Below, piece after piece: positions 25,570 through 34,143 of a stretch of 64,000 bases of DNA (position 1 is its first letter; each line of letters opens with the position of its first letter). Both the position numbers and the translations under genes were made by a program. The stretch covers positions 1 through 64,000 of the forward strand of contig JAFGHX010000414.1 of assembly GCA_016929905.1 (NCBI GenBank), written 5' to 3'. Source of the DNA: Kiritimatiellia bacterium. GTDB taxonomy: Bacteria; Verrucomicrobiota; Kiritimatiellia; JAFGHX01. The notes under the pieces are model-generated. The model was not told where the DNA came from and searched no databases. It worked only from the letters and a program-made list of their open reading frames with translations.

Positions 25570-26431
25570 ACAGGATCTGGGTGGCTTCGAGCGCATCGAG
25601 CTGCCAGTCCCCGACAATCTGCTCCGCGACGGCTGTCGCGATGACGGCCCCCGCCTGCCGGCAGGCGCGGTGCCAGTTGTGCTGGTGCGTGGTGAGCGCC
25701 GCGGTGTAGCGCTTCCGCGCGGCGGCATCGAGGAAGACCTCGAACCGCTCGCCGGTCTCGACATCCTCGAGGCGCGTGTTGCCCTGGGGCGGCGGGTTGA
25801 CATCCGCGTCGGCCAGGAGCTGGACGACCACCACGGCGGCCGCGTCTTCGGCCAGGCGCCGCAGCACCGGGACGGGATCACCGCGCCAGAACAGGTCGCT
25901 GATCAACACGCGGATCCCTTTGCGCCGCCAGCCGGGCAGCGCGAGCGCGAACGAGTCCGACGGGTCACCCTCGAAGTCCAGTTCGATGCCGTCCCAGACG
26001 CCCGGTCGGCTGGTCCCGTTGCCGACGCGCCGGATATCCGCGGCGACGGACCAGGCCGTGTGCGTGCACTTGGCATTGCCGGCGGCGGAGGCGAACACGG
26101 CCGCAAGCCCGAGCAGCGCCCGGGCCTTGGCCGTGTCCTGAAGCGCCATCGAGCGCGACCCGTCGAGCAGGATGTCCACGTGCGGGCTGACCTCCTCACG
26201 AAAGAGTTTCAGCACCAGCTTGTCGCTGCGGGCATAGACGTTCCAATCGATATGGCGCAGGTCGTCGCCCGGCTGATACTCGCGATAGTCCTTGAAATCG
26301 ACCGAACTGCCCGTCTTGTGGCCCAGATGGACGCCGGCCAGCCCGCTGGCCACGTCGGTGGGCAGCGTCATGGCGTAGCGCATGCCCGCCCGCTCGCCTT
26401 CTTCGAGATACCGGCGCCACGGCTCACGCAT
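25553..26431 (-). CDS. DUF58 domain protein
   Basis: 292 aa. Contains the family signature YQPGDDLRHIDWNVYARS followed by KLVLKLFREE, then a VWA-like fold with the degenerate metal motif DGSRS. DUF58 proteins are the cytoplasmic partners of MoxR ATPases and BatA-type membrane proteins. The ATG at 26431 has GAGGGGG 6 bases upstream and overlaps the ABC permease stop by eight bases, so translation is coupled. Start alternatives at 26455 add eight residues. No membrane segments. Confidence 0.88.
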   Translation of the reverse strand: MREPWRRYLEEGERAGMRYAMTLPTDVASGLAGVHLGHKTGSSVDFKDYREYQPGDDLRHIDWNVYARSDKLVLKLFREEVSPHVDILLDGSRSMALQDTAKARALLGLAAVFASAAGNAKCTHTAWSVAADIRRVGNGTSRPGVWDGIELDFEGDPSDSFALALPGWRRKGIRVLISDLFWRGDPVPVLRRLAEDAAAVVVVQLLADADVNPPPQGNTRLEDVETGERFEVFLDAAARKRYTAALTTHQHNWHRACRQAGAVIATAVAEQIVGDWQLDALEATQILLTNNA

Positions 26432-28061
26432 CGGACGCCCCCTCTCCGCCCGCATGGTCGGACGCGGCGATATCGGGCAACGGCGGCGGCTCTTCCGCCG
26501 GGCGCGGTTCGGCCTGCGGTACGTCGGGCGGTTGTTGCGCCGCCGGCGGCGGCGCCGCCGGGTCGGTCTCGGGCCGAGCCGGTGTCGCGGTGCTCTCCAG
26601 CGGCTTGAACGCTCCGATCTGCCGCCAGAGCCAGGGTGCGCTCAACGCAACGGCCGCAGCGGCCCAACTGAGCGCGAACACCATGTGCACGGGGCGAAAG
26701 GATTCGTCACCCAGCGTGAAGATGTTGCCGAGCCGCCACGTGCCCTTGTTATGGGGCGAAAGCGTATCGCGCACGAACCCGGTGAAGACCGGCAGGAGCG
26801 TGCCGACCATAATGAGCAGGAGCATGATCACCCAGGTCTTGCCATGCGAGACGGCGCTGCGGAGCAGGAGTCGGCGCACGATCGAGGCCGTCAGTGCGTA
26901 GCAGAACATGTAGAGCCAGAGAATCGCCAGGACTTCAAGGGCCTCTTCATACCCGCGCCAACCGCCGATCTGCGCCGCGAGCACGAAGGCCAGAAACAGC
27001 GTGAACCCGGCCATCGTGAAGCTCCACATCAGCCCGCCGGCAGGCCCCGTGTAGAAGAAGAAGGCTACCGGCCGCAGCAGCCGCCGGCGCGGGATAGCGC
27101 TGCGGATGCGGCGGCTGAGCTGGTCCCGCTCGCTGACCACCATGCCGAGCGCAAACGACCACACGACCATGCTCGGGACGAGCCAGAACAGCAGGATCTC
27201 CGCCTCGCTCACGGCTGCCGCCCAGATCCCCGTGATCAGCCCGCCGATCAGCCAGGCGGCGGTCAGATTCAGTCGCACGCTCAAGGCGCGATTGGCCGAC
27301 GGCGGCATGATCAGCGCGGCGGCAAACACCTGCTGCAACCAGATGGCGCCCAGCCCCAGCACCACCACCGTCGCCGCCACGCCCCAGAATTGCGCCTGAG
27401 CCAGCATGCTGCCGACGCCCTCCTCAAGCAAGGTGTAACCGGCCAGTGTCATGAGCCCGATCGCCTGGCAGAGCCCGACGGCCAGGCCCAACCCCAGCAG
27501 CGATTTGAAGACACGGGTGGCCGGAACCGCGGCGACGAGAATGGACGATTGGATACAGACGGCGATCGCGAGCAGGACGAGTGAGAGAATGACGAAGATG
27601 GAGGGCAGGTCGATCCCGCGCAGCAGATAGGTGAACACCATGAACGGCATGCAGGCGCTGAAGATCACAAGCGCCATGATCAGCCCGGAGTAGAGCTTCC
27701 CTCTGATAATCGCGCCGGGTGTGAGCGTGGTGACAAACAGCAGGTCCGTGTGCAACGCCGACCGCTCGACGGCGAATCGCGTACCCACATACGCGGGAAC
27801 GAACAGCATGCAGGCCGCGTTCAGAATGCCGAGCAGGATCATAAACAACTGTCGCCCCCACCGCCCGGTCGCCATCGGCGAAACGAGCCGTTCGATGCTG
27901 TGCGAAATGACGAACCCGCCCGTCCCGATAACAAGGACAAGCAGGAAGAACATGAACAGCGAGACCATGAACCGGCTGCGCACGAACTGGCGCAGCTCCT
28001 TGACCATGATCGCATTCAAGGCCCAGTGACGCGGCCGCATATAGTCCGGGAGCACCTTCAC
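26424..28061 (-). CDS. ABC transporter permease, multi-spanning
   Basis: 545 aa. About 11-12 hydrophobic segments (for example VSLFMFFLLVLVIGTGGFVI and MALVIFSACMPFMVFTYLL), in the style of ABC-2/gliding-type permeases. It carries a proline-rich cytoplasmic tail of about 60 residues (PPPAAQQPPDVPQAEPRPA). The N-terminal MVKELRQFVRSRF amphipathic stretch before the first helix is typical of this class. The GTG start at 28061 overlaps the ATPase stop (GTGA), which means translational coupling. It works with the ATPase encoded just upstream. The substrate is unknown; its place among MoxR/VWA genes points to an envelope process. Confidence 0.85.
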   Translation of the reverse strand: MKVLPDYMRPRHWALNAIMVKELRQFVRSRFMVSLFMFFLLVLVIGTGGFVISHSIERLVSPMATGRWGRQLFMILLGILNAACMLFVPAYVGTRFAVERSALHTDLLFVTTLTPGAIIRGKLYSGLIMALVIFSACMPFMVFTYLLRGIDLPSIFVILSLVLLAIAVCIQSSILVAAVPATRVFKSLLGLGLAVGLCQAIGLMTLAGYTLLEEGVGSMLAQAQFWGVAATVVVLGLGAIWLQQVFAAALIMPPSANRALSVRLNLTAAWLIGGLITGIWAAAVSEAEILLFWLVPSMVVWSFALGMVVSERDQLSRRIRSAIPRRRLLRPVAFFFYTGPAGGLMWSFTMAGFTLFLAFVLAAQIGGWRGYEEALEVLAILWLYMFCYALTASIVRRLLLRSAVSHGKTWVIMLLLIMVGTLLPVFTGFVRDTLSPHNKGTWRLGNIFTLGDESFRPVHMVFALSWAAAAVALSAPWLWRQIGAFKPLESTATPARPETDPAAPPPAAQQPPDVPQAEPRPAEEPPPLPDIAASDHAGGEGASDA

Positions 28062-28987
28062 TGCAACTCGCCCTTCGTAATACTCATGAAGACCTCTTCC
28101 AGCTCTGCCCGGCGCTGCTTGAACTCCGCGATCCGGTAGCCGCGCCGGATCAGGTCGGCCAGGATCTCCGCGCAGCGTTCCTCGGAACCGTCCACCTCGA
28201 CCAGGACCTCGGCGCCGGCCGGCCGCACGTTCTCGATCCCGGGCATTTCGAGCAGGGCCTTGGCGACCTCGTCCTGGCCGCTCAGGGGCCGGATCATCAG
28301 CGTACGCTTCGGCATGCTTCGCTGGACGACCTCTCCGATCGTGCCCGTTTCCAGCAGCCGGCCCTGCTCGATAATCACGACGCCGGTACAGATCTCGCGC
28401 AGTTCGCTCAGGATGTGCGAGCTGATGAAGATGGCTTTGTTCTGTTCGGAGAGCACGTGCAGCAGTTCGCGCAGCTCGATGCGCGCGCGCGGGTCCAGCC
28501 CGGCCGCCGGCTCGTCGAGGATGAGGACCGTCGGGTCGTGGACGAGCGACCGGCCAACGCTGACCCGCTGCTGCATGCCTTTGGACAATGCGCTCAGCAG
28601 TTTGTCGCGCATGCCGGTCAGGCCGGTGAACTCCTCGACACCCTCAACCACTGTGCGGCGCCGCGCGCCTTTCAGGCCGTAGGCGCGGGCAAAGAAATCG
28701 AGATACTCGTGCACGGTTATGCCGGTGTGCGCAGGCAGGGCATCCGGCACGAAGCCGACCAGCCGCCTCACCTTTTCCGGGTCTTCCGTCACGGAGACGC
28801 CGTCGACGAACGCATCGCCCTCGGTCGCCTCGTCGAGGGTGGCCATGATCCGCATCGTCGTCGTCTTGCCGGCCCCGTTCGGCCCGACAAACCCTACGAC
28901 CTGACCCGTCTCGAAGCTGAACGAGATCCCGTCCACGGCCCGGGCCTTGGCGAAATGCTTCTTCAGATTGACGACATCAACCTTCAT
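28058..28987 (-). CDS. ABC transporter ATP-binding protein
   Basis: 309 aa. Walker A GPNGAGKTT (about 37-45), signature LSKGMQQRVSVGRSL, Walker B VLILDEPAAGLDP and the switch His in ISSHILSELREIC are all intact. The C-terminal about 80 residues form the extra domain usual in ABC-2-type (CcmA/NatA) ATPases. The ATG at 28987 overlaps the upstream stop (ATGA), and its own stop overlaps the permease GTG. No signal peptide. It energises the adjacent permease. Confidence 0.92.
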   Translation of the reverse strand: MKVDVVNLKKHFAKARAVDGISFSFETGQVVGFVGPNGAGKTTTMRIMATLDEATEGDAFVDGVSVTEDPEKVRRLVGFVPDALPAHTGITVHEYLDFFARAYGLKGARRRTVVEGVEEFTGLTGMRDKLLSALSKGMQQRVSVGRSLVHDPTVLILDEPAAGLDPRARIELRELLHVLSEQNKAIFISSHILSELREICTGVVIIEQGRLLETGTIGEVVQRSMPKRTLMIRPLSGQDEVAKALLEMPGIENVRPAGAEVLVEVDGSEERCAEILADLIRRGYRIAEFKQRRAELEEVFMSITKGELQ

Positions 28988-31029
28988 GTGTCCGTTCCGA
29001 GCTGATCCGGACCTCTGCATCCGTTGACGTGCTGATACGGAATCGGGCGGCGAGGGCTTTCTGCCCTGCAGGGCATGATTGGCGTTTCCCGCGCGTGGGC
29101 ACCGATGGGCCCGAGCCGCTCACGGAGCGCGTCTGCAACGGAGAAGGAGGCGGGTGAGCGTCCGGCATCCGGCGTGCCGGCCCCGGCCCGCCCCGCGCGG
29201 AGTTCAGCGCGGCCGATGGACTCCGTGTCCAGGATCCCGTACACGACACTCCGTTCCCGGCTGCGGCCGACGCGCTCCAGGCCTTTCTCGAGGAACGGGC
29301 AGGCATCGAGCGTGGCAATATAGGTGCCGGCCAGCAGCGACTGGGCCGGCGCGTTGGTGAAGCCGGCATAGTTGTCCTGCCATTTCACTTTGTGGTAGGC
29401 GCGCCGGAGCCGGCCCAGTTCGTTGCCGGCCGCCTCGGCTTCCGCGAGGAGCGTGCCGCGCTTGCCGGCCGGGATGCCGCCGCACGCATACACGCGGCCG
29501 TCCCCATCCGCCAGCCACAGGCTGCGGATATCGGTGCCGAGCCCGTTCAACGCCGCAAGCGAACCGTCCGGCTGGCGCATGAGCTCGAGCCGTTCCCGGC
29601 GCTGCTCGGACTTGCGGATCATGAAGTGCGCGGGCAGCCGCGCGCTGATCCAGCCGGATCTGAAGTGCTGATCGGCCGACCAATCCACGTCGCGACCGGC
29701 TCCGGCGCCGTACGTACGCGTCTCGACTTCGGGTGTCAGTTCGGTGTCATAGCCGAAATGCAGGCCGCCGCGCGGCGTCAACGGGCAATAGTAAGCCAGC
29801 AACCCCAGCGTCGATGCGCGATGGGCGCGCTGATCCAGTATGGTCAGGGTCTCCACCCGCATGACGGGCCGGATCCCCTCGGAAACCCAGGCATAGACGA
29901 CGATCAGCAGGGAGGTCAGCACCGAAACGGCCGGCACGGTCCAGAGCATCCATATCAGCTTCTTCTTACGCAGCAGGATGATGAAATTCACGGGCCCAAT
30001 CACGACGGCGAACCCGAGCATCAGGAGGAACAGGAACCGGATCGAGACCCCCACATCGTCCACGACGGGGAATACGCGGTTCGCCTCGCCCGCGTTGCTG
30101 ACGCCGGCCCAAGGTTGGCGGCTTTCGATCCATGCCTTGCGGACGTACAGGAGTTGTTCGCGGCCGAGATGCTCGCCGGCCGCTTGGGGGCTGGCGATGA
30201 CTTGGCCGAACCCCACGTACCACGCCTTCAGCCCGGGCGGCGCTTCGCACGCCAGTCGCGGCCACGGCTCGGGCACGGCGAAATCGCCGATGACGAGCAG
30301 CGATCCGCCGCATTCCACGTAGCGCCAGAGGGCCGCGCGCACGGCGGACGGCATGTCCTGCAGGTCGGCCTCCGTCACCACGACTCCGTCGTAGCACGTC
30401 CACCCCAGCCAACTGGTGGTCCAGTTCCGTACGTCCGACTCCGCCTTAACGAGTTCGAACTCCTTCTCCCGGCTGCGCCGCGATCCGCGCGAGCTGCGCC
30501 GGACCTGCGCGTAGAGCGAGTTCTGGAAGTTCTTCTCGAAATCGTCGCGGTTCACCGCCCGGCTCAACAGCACATTGAACGCGCTCTTCCGGTTCCAGCG
30601 CGCGATGTGCTGCCCGATCGGGTACGGCACGGCCACGTCGCCGGCGTGCCGGCCGTCGATGACGACGACCATCCGCTCGTCGCCCTGTACGGCGAGCGGC
30701 GGCTGCAGCAAGGAAACGGTCATGCTCGAGCGCGGCGCCACGACCGCCGAGCGCGTGATGGAGCGAATGTGATTGCCGGAGGCAAAGCTGCGTTTCGGCA
30801 GCAGCAGCCGAACCCGATGCGCCTCGGTCAGCGAGCTGTTCTCGACGAGCACACGGTGCTCCACATAGCCGTGCGGGCTCTCGCCGACCTGCGTAGAGAG
30901 CGGCGAGACGGTCATCGGCCCGAACCGTTCGGCGGCCCGGGCCGGCACCGGCACGAAGGCGACGGCTGCCAGCACAACCAACCCCGGCACCGCGGGGACC
31001 GTACGAGGCCTGCTGCGCCGCACGCTCAT
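28984..31029 (-). CDS. Exported membrane protein of the MoxR/ABC operon
   Basis: 681 aa. Signal peptide (about 14-33, PGLVVLAAVAFVPVPARA), an extracytoplasmic beta-rich domain, a GATase-like stretch (DGVVVTEADLQDMP; GGSLLVIGDFAVPE) and two transmembrane helices at about 330-385 (FLFLLMLGFAVVIGPVNFII; VPAVSVLTSLLIVVYAW). A second exported domain follows. The last 60 residues are compositionally odd (RAGRAGAGTPDAG onward) but must be translated, since the stop overlaps the next start. Its ATG overlaps the MoxR stop (ATGA). The family is not named here; it resembles membrane proteins that sit beside gliding-type ABC transporters. Confidence 0.7.
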   Translation of the reverse strand: MSVRRSRPRTVPAVPGLVVLAAVAFVPVPARAAERFGPMTVSPLSTQVGESPHGYVEHRVLVENSSLTEAHRVRLLLPKRSFASGNHIRSITRSAVVAPRSSMTVSLLQPPLAVQGDERMVVVIDGRHAGDVAVPYPIGQHIARWNRKSAFNVLLSRAVNRDDFEKNFQNSLYAQVRRSSRGSRRSREKEFELVKAESDVRNWTTSWLGWTCYDGVVVTEADLQDMPSAVRAALWRYVECGGSLLVIGDFAVPEPWPRLACEAPPGLKAWYVGFGQVIASPQAAGEHLGREQLLYVRKAWIESRQPWAGVSNAGEANRVFPVVDDVGVSIRFLFLLMLGFAVVIGPVNFIILLRKKKLIWMLWTVPAVSVLTSLLIVVYAWVSEGIRPVMRVETLTILDQRAHRASTLGLLAYYCPLTPRGGLHFGYDTELTPEVETRTYGAGAGRDVDWSADQHFRSGWISARLPAHFMIRKSEQRRERLELMRQPDGSLAALNGLGTDIRSLWLADGDGRVYACGGIPAGKRGTLLAEAEAAGNELGRLRRAYHKVKWQDNYAGFTNAPAQSLLAGTYIATLDACPFLEKGLERVGRSRERSVVYGILDTESIGRAELRAGRAGAGTPDAGRSPASFSVADALRERLGPIGAHARETPIMPCRAESPRRPIPYQHVNGCRGPDQLGTDT

Positions 31030-32075
31030 GCGGACTTCTCCTCGATTTCCATGTCGGCCGGCAGGCCGAGTTCGGCCTCGGGCACCCCGTCGAGCAGGCT
31101 GCCGACCACGGCCATCGGGGAAAGCTTCTCGAACCGCGCCTTGTAGTTCAGAATCAAGCGGTGATTCAACACGGGCCCGGCAACAGCCCGCACGTCTTCA
31201 AAGCCGACGGTCGGCCGACCGGCGATGATGGCACAGGCCCGTGCAGCCTCCGCGATGGCAATGGCGGCGCGCGGCGAAGCCCCGTACAGGACATAGTCGC
31301 GAACGGCCTCCGGCGCCGCGGCTTCACCCGGATGCGTGGCGGCGACCAACCGGGCGACATAGCGGGAAACGGGTTTCGGCAGGAAGACGCGTTCCATCGC
31401 CGCGAATACCTTCTCCAGGTCCGCCGCCTGCATCTGCCACGTCGGCGCCGGCGGCTCGCCGCGCCGGCGCGTCGAGATGATGTCGTTGAGCGTGTCGACG
31501 CTGACGTCCTCGACCAGAAGCCGAAAGAGAAACCTGTCGATCTGCGCCTCGGGCAACGGGTAAGTGCCCTCCAGCTCGATCGGATTCTGACTGGCCAGCA
31601 CGAAGAACGGCGCGGGCAGCCGGCGCGTCTTGCCGAGCAGCGTGACGGAATGTTCCTGCATCGTCTCCAGCAGGGCCGACTGCGTCTTGGGCGACGCCCT
31701 GTTGATTTCGTCCGCCAGCAGGATATGGGTGAAAACCGGGCCCGGCTGGAAAACCATCTCCCGCTTGCCCGGCCCTGTTTCCTGCAGGATGTGCGTGCCC
31801 AGAATGTCGCCCGGCATCAGATCGGGCGTGAACTGGATCCGGTTGAAGTCCAGCCGCAGGATATCGCCAATCGCCTTCACAAGGGCCGTCTTGCCCAGCC
31901 CGGGCAGGCCCTCCAGCAGAATGTGGCCCCGGCTCAGGATCCCCACCAGCACCATGCGGTGCAGGTCGGCACGGCCCAACAGGATGCGGTCCAACTGCTC
32001 CAGCGTTTTCGACGCCAGTTCCGTGACGGGCTGCAGGTCCTCGGGAGTCAACAGTGTGGTCTGTGTGTCGGTCAT
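31026..32075 (-). CDS. MoxR-type AAA+ ATPase
   Basis: 349 aa. Walker A GLPGLGKTA, the Walker B/sensor stretch LLADEINRASPKTQSALLE, sensor 1 in FVLASQNPIE and the C-terminal lid with PSPRA-like GASPRAAIAIAEAARA all match the MoxR/RavA group. MoxR proteins act as chaperones that activate or mature complexes containing VWA-domain proteins; three such proteins and a DUF58 protein are encoded downstream. AAGGA lies 7 bases before the ATG. An in-frame extension up to 32429 lies inside the previous gene and is rejected. Confidence 0.93.
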   Translation of the reverse strand: MTDTQTTLLTPEDLQPVTELASKTLEQLDRILLGRADLHRMVLVGILSRGHILLEGLPGLGKTALVKAIGDILRLDFNRIQFTPDLMPGDILGTHILQETGPGKREMVFQPGPVFTHILLADEINRASPKTQSALLETMQEHSVTLLGKTRRLPAPFFVLASQNPIELEGTYPLPEAQIDRFLFRLLVEDVSVDTLNDIISTRRRGEPPAPTWQMQAADLEKVFAAMERVFLPKPVSRYVARLVAATHPGEAAAPEAVRDYVLYGASPRAAIAIAEAARACAIIAGRPTVGFEDVRAVAGPVLNHRLILNYKARFEKLSPMAVVGSLLDGVPEAELGLPADMEIEEKSA

Positions 32076-32089
32076 GGTTCGTCCTTCCC

Positions 32090-33514
32090 TTATTTCTCCC
32101 TCTCGAAATAACGTTTGACGGCGCCGCGGTGCCGGGGCAGCACGGTCTGGGTATGGGCGGCGCCGTGCCCGTCGCCCGCGCTCAGCGTGCCGGCACGGGC
32201 GGCGATCGGCTCGTCGGTCACCGACGGCGCGCCGGCGCTGAGCCCGACAAGCTCGCTGTCTTTGAGCGTCGCCACCTTGCCGGGCGGCAAACCTTGCTCT
32301 TTGAATCGTGCGCCCTGCTCGGACGTGCCCTCCGTCCACGTCATCGGCGCGTCGCCCCGCCCGCGATTGACGCCGCCCTGCCCCGGCATGGACCCGGCCA
32401 GCGCCGCCGCGATTCCCGCCTTGTCGCACTCCCCGCCTTTTGCCAACAGCAGCGCCAGGGCGTCGGGGTCATAGCAGGCGGCATTCGTGCAGGCGCAAAG
32501 CCGTTCCGCGTCGATCAGCCGCGCCTCGCACAGCCGGACCAGCCGCCCGGTAAGCTCGCCTTCGAACGTACCCAGGCACTCGGCAAGCGCCTTGAGCTGC
32601 TCGGGCGTGAGCTGTCCGCAGCGGCAGGCGTCGAGCAGTTCGGGCGGCAGCGTCTGCGCCAGGCGCTTGGCCAGCGCTTCGTTTTCCATGAGGGCAGCCA
32701 GCTCCTTCATGGCGTTGGCCAGCAGACCGGGATCGGCCTGCACCGCACCGGCTTCCATTCGCTGCCCCGCCAGTTTCTCGAGCGCTTGCGCCAGCGCTTC
32801 CGCCTTGGCGAGCGGCTCGACGGCCGCCTGCACCTCCTCCGCCGATTTGCGGGCGGCGTCGGAGGCGAGTTGTTCGATATGGTCCAGCGCCTCGAGCGTC
32901 TTGGCCGGGTCGTCGCCGCGCGACTCGGCCTTCAGCTTCTCGAGCTTCTCCAGGATCTCTTCCGCCCGCGTTTCCTCCAACACCGCCTCCTCCTCGAGCA
33001 CCTGAATACGGGATTCCAGATCCTCCACGACGTTGCCGATCTCCATCGGCCCCTTCTTGCCCGGAACGACGTACCGACTCGGCACAGCGTAGGCGACGGC
33101 CGCGAAGACGGCGCCCGCCGCCAGCAGCAGCCAGAGCCGTTCCCCGCGCCAGCGCACGCGAGGAGGAGTCAGCGGCGGAAGGCGTTCGCGCCAGGCGCCG
33201 ATATCTGTCTCCTCGTCGGCCATGACCAGGCCGCCGCACGCATGCACGACATCCAGCAACGCGTTTACGGCGGAACATGAGGGACGCCGGCGCCATTCCA
33301 GCAGGAGCGCCAACACAAAGACGGGCACAAGCCCGGCAAACCCCCAGGCCAAGGCGCCCCGCGAGATGCGGGTGGCGACGCGCAGGACCAGCACCACCGT
33401 GCCCAGCACAAACAGCCACACGGCAGCCCCCAGGGCCAGCCGGCGCAACGCCCGGAGCATCCAGAGCTTCAGGCGAAAGGCCGCAACCAGCCGCGGCCTG
33501 CTCTGCTTCGGCAT
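32090..33514 (-). CDS. Membrane protein with long coiled coil, first gene of MoxR operon
   Basis: 474 aa. Transmembrane helices at about 25-45 and 55-72 (LGAAVWLFVLGTVVLVLRVA; GFAGLVPVFVLALLL) and another near 128-145. A Glu/Lys/Ala-rich coiled coil spans about 165-300. Then comes a Cys-containing region (CRCGQLTPEQ, CACTNAACYDP, CDKAG), and the tail ends in RHRGAVKRYFEREK. Family not recognised, but similar proteins precede MoxR genes in planctomycete-like genomes. The ATG at 33514 has AAGG 5 bases upstream; ATG 33529 has no ribosome-binding site. It starts the operon that continues to 18149. Confidence 0.65.
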   Translation of the reverse strand: MPKQSRPRLVAAFRLKLWMLRALRRLALGAAVWLFVLGTVVLVLRVATRISRGALAWGFAGLVPVFVLALLLEWRRRPSCSAVNALLDVVHACGGLVMADEETDIGAWRERLPPLTPPRVRWRGERLWLLLAAGAVFAAVAYAVPSRYVVPGKKGPMEIGNVVEDLESRIQVLEEEAVLEETRAEEILEKLEKLKAESRGDDPAKTLEALDHIEQLASDAARKSAEEVQAAVEPLAKAEALAQALEKLAGQRMEAGAVQADPGLLANAMKELAALMENEALAKRLAQTLPPELLDACRCGQLTPEQLKALAECLGTFEGELTGRLVRLCEARLIDAERLCACTNAACYDPDALALLLAKGGECDKAGIAAALAGSMPGQGGVNRGRGDAPMTWTEGTSEQGARFKEQGLPPGKVATLKDSELVGLSAGAPSVTDEPIAARAGTLSAGDGHGAAHTQTVLPRHRGAVKRYFEREK

Positions 33515-33730
33515 GTTGCCTTCGGTCATGAGGACAGTCCAAATGCTTGCGGTGCAAATTCTGCCGGATAGCCTAGGGCAGAACAAAGCTTTTGGGAATC
33601 TTTTTTTGCGGGGCCGGCCGATGCGGCATCGCGGCGTGGGCGCGGGCGAGACGGCAGGGGTTCACGGGAGCCCACCCGACCCCGGCGTTCGGCCGGCGCC
33701 CGACAGGCTCCCGGTTGACTGACAGAACGC

Positions 33731-33931
33731 TCAACCCTTCTTCAACTTCGCCTTCAGTTGGCTCAGAGCGCTTTCCACTTCCTCGCGGCGTCGCGTCTCG
33801 TCGAGCTGCTCCTCGAGCGCGGGTTCGGTCTTCATCAGCTCGTGGCGGGCCTCCGTCTCCGACTCAAGATCCAGCACGGCGTCCTCGAGCGATTCCAGCG
33901 TTTGGGCCGAATCGGCGACTGCCGCTTTCAT
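33731..33931 (-). CDS. Small coiled-coil protein, 66 aa
   Basis: A highly charged, entirely helical small protein (MKAAVADSAQTLESLEDAVL ... LSQLKAKLKKG). The heptad pattern of Leu and the Glu/Arg content predict a coiled coil; its tail resembles the basic ends of PspA-like helices, but it is too short to classify. The ATG at 33931 is chosen because the longer reading upstream (to 34051) is Arg-rich and unlike protein. The ribosome-binding site is weak. It lies divergently from the ClpP-like gene and about 215 bases before the MoxR operon. Confidence 0.45.
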   Translation of the reverse strand: MKAAVADSAQTLESLEDAVLDLESETEARHELMKTEPALEEQLDETRRREEVESALSQLKAKLKKG

Positions 33932-34040
33932 CCCATCGTTCTCTGCGCCGCCGCGCAGTGGCCGACACCGATTCCGACGGATGACGATAGCAGAAATTGC
34001 CGTCACCGTCCATGTCCGCCGCGGACGGGTCCGCACCTGG

Positions 34041-34080
34041 GCGGGAAACAAGTGGTTTCCCGCACCGGGATATGCTATAA
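34041..34080 (+). promoter_or_regulatory. Hairpin and -10-like element before the ClpP-like gene
   Basis: A perfect 9-bp inverted repeat, GCGGGAAAC (34041-34049) and GTTTCCCGC (34055-34063), is followed by TATGCTATAA (34071-34080), a plausible -10 region. No -35 hexamer is clear, so the inverted repeat may be an activator or repressor site. The leader to the start codon would be about 60 bases. Confidence 0.4.
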
Positions 34081-34143
34081 GGAGGTCGCGCCGGGACGGA
34101 TGGAGCAGGCAAAGGGTCCCGCGGAGAGTAAGGAGAAAGCGTG

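Noticed and set aside
33592..33606. T-rich run as a rho-independent terminator on the plus strand
   Set aside because: No plus-strand gene ends there and no stable hairpin precedes the run.
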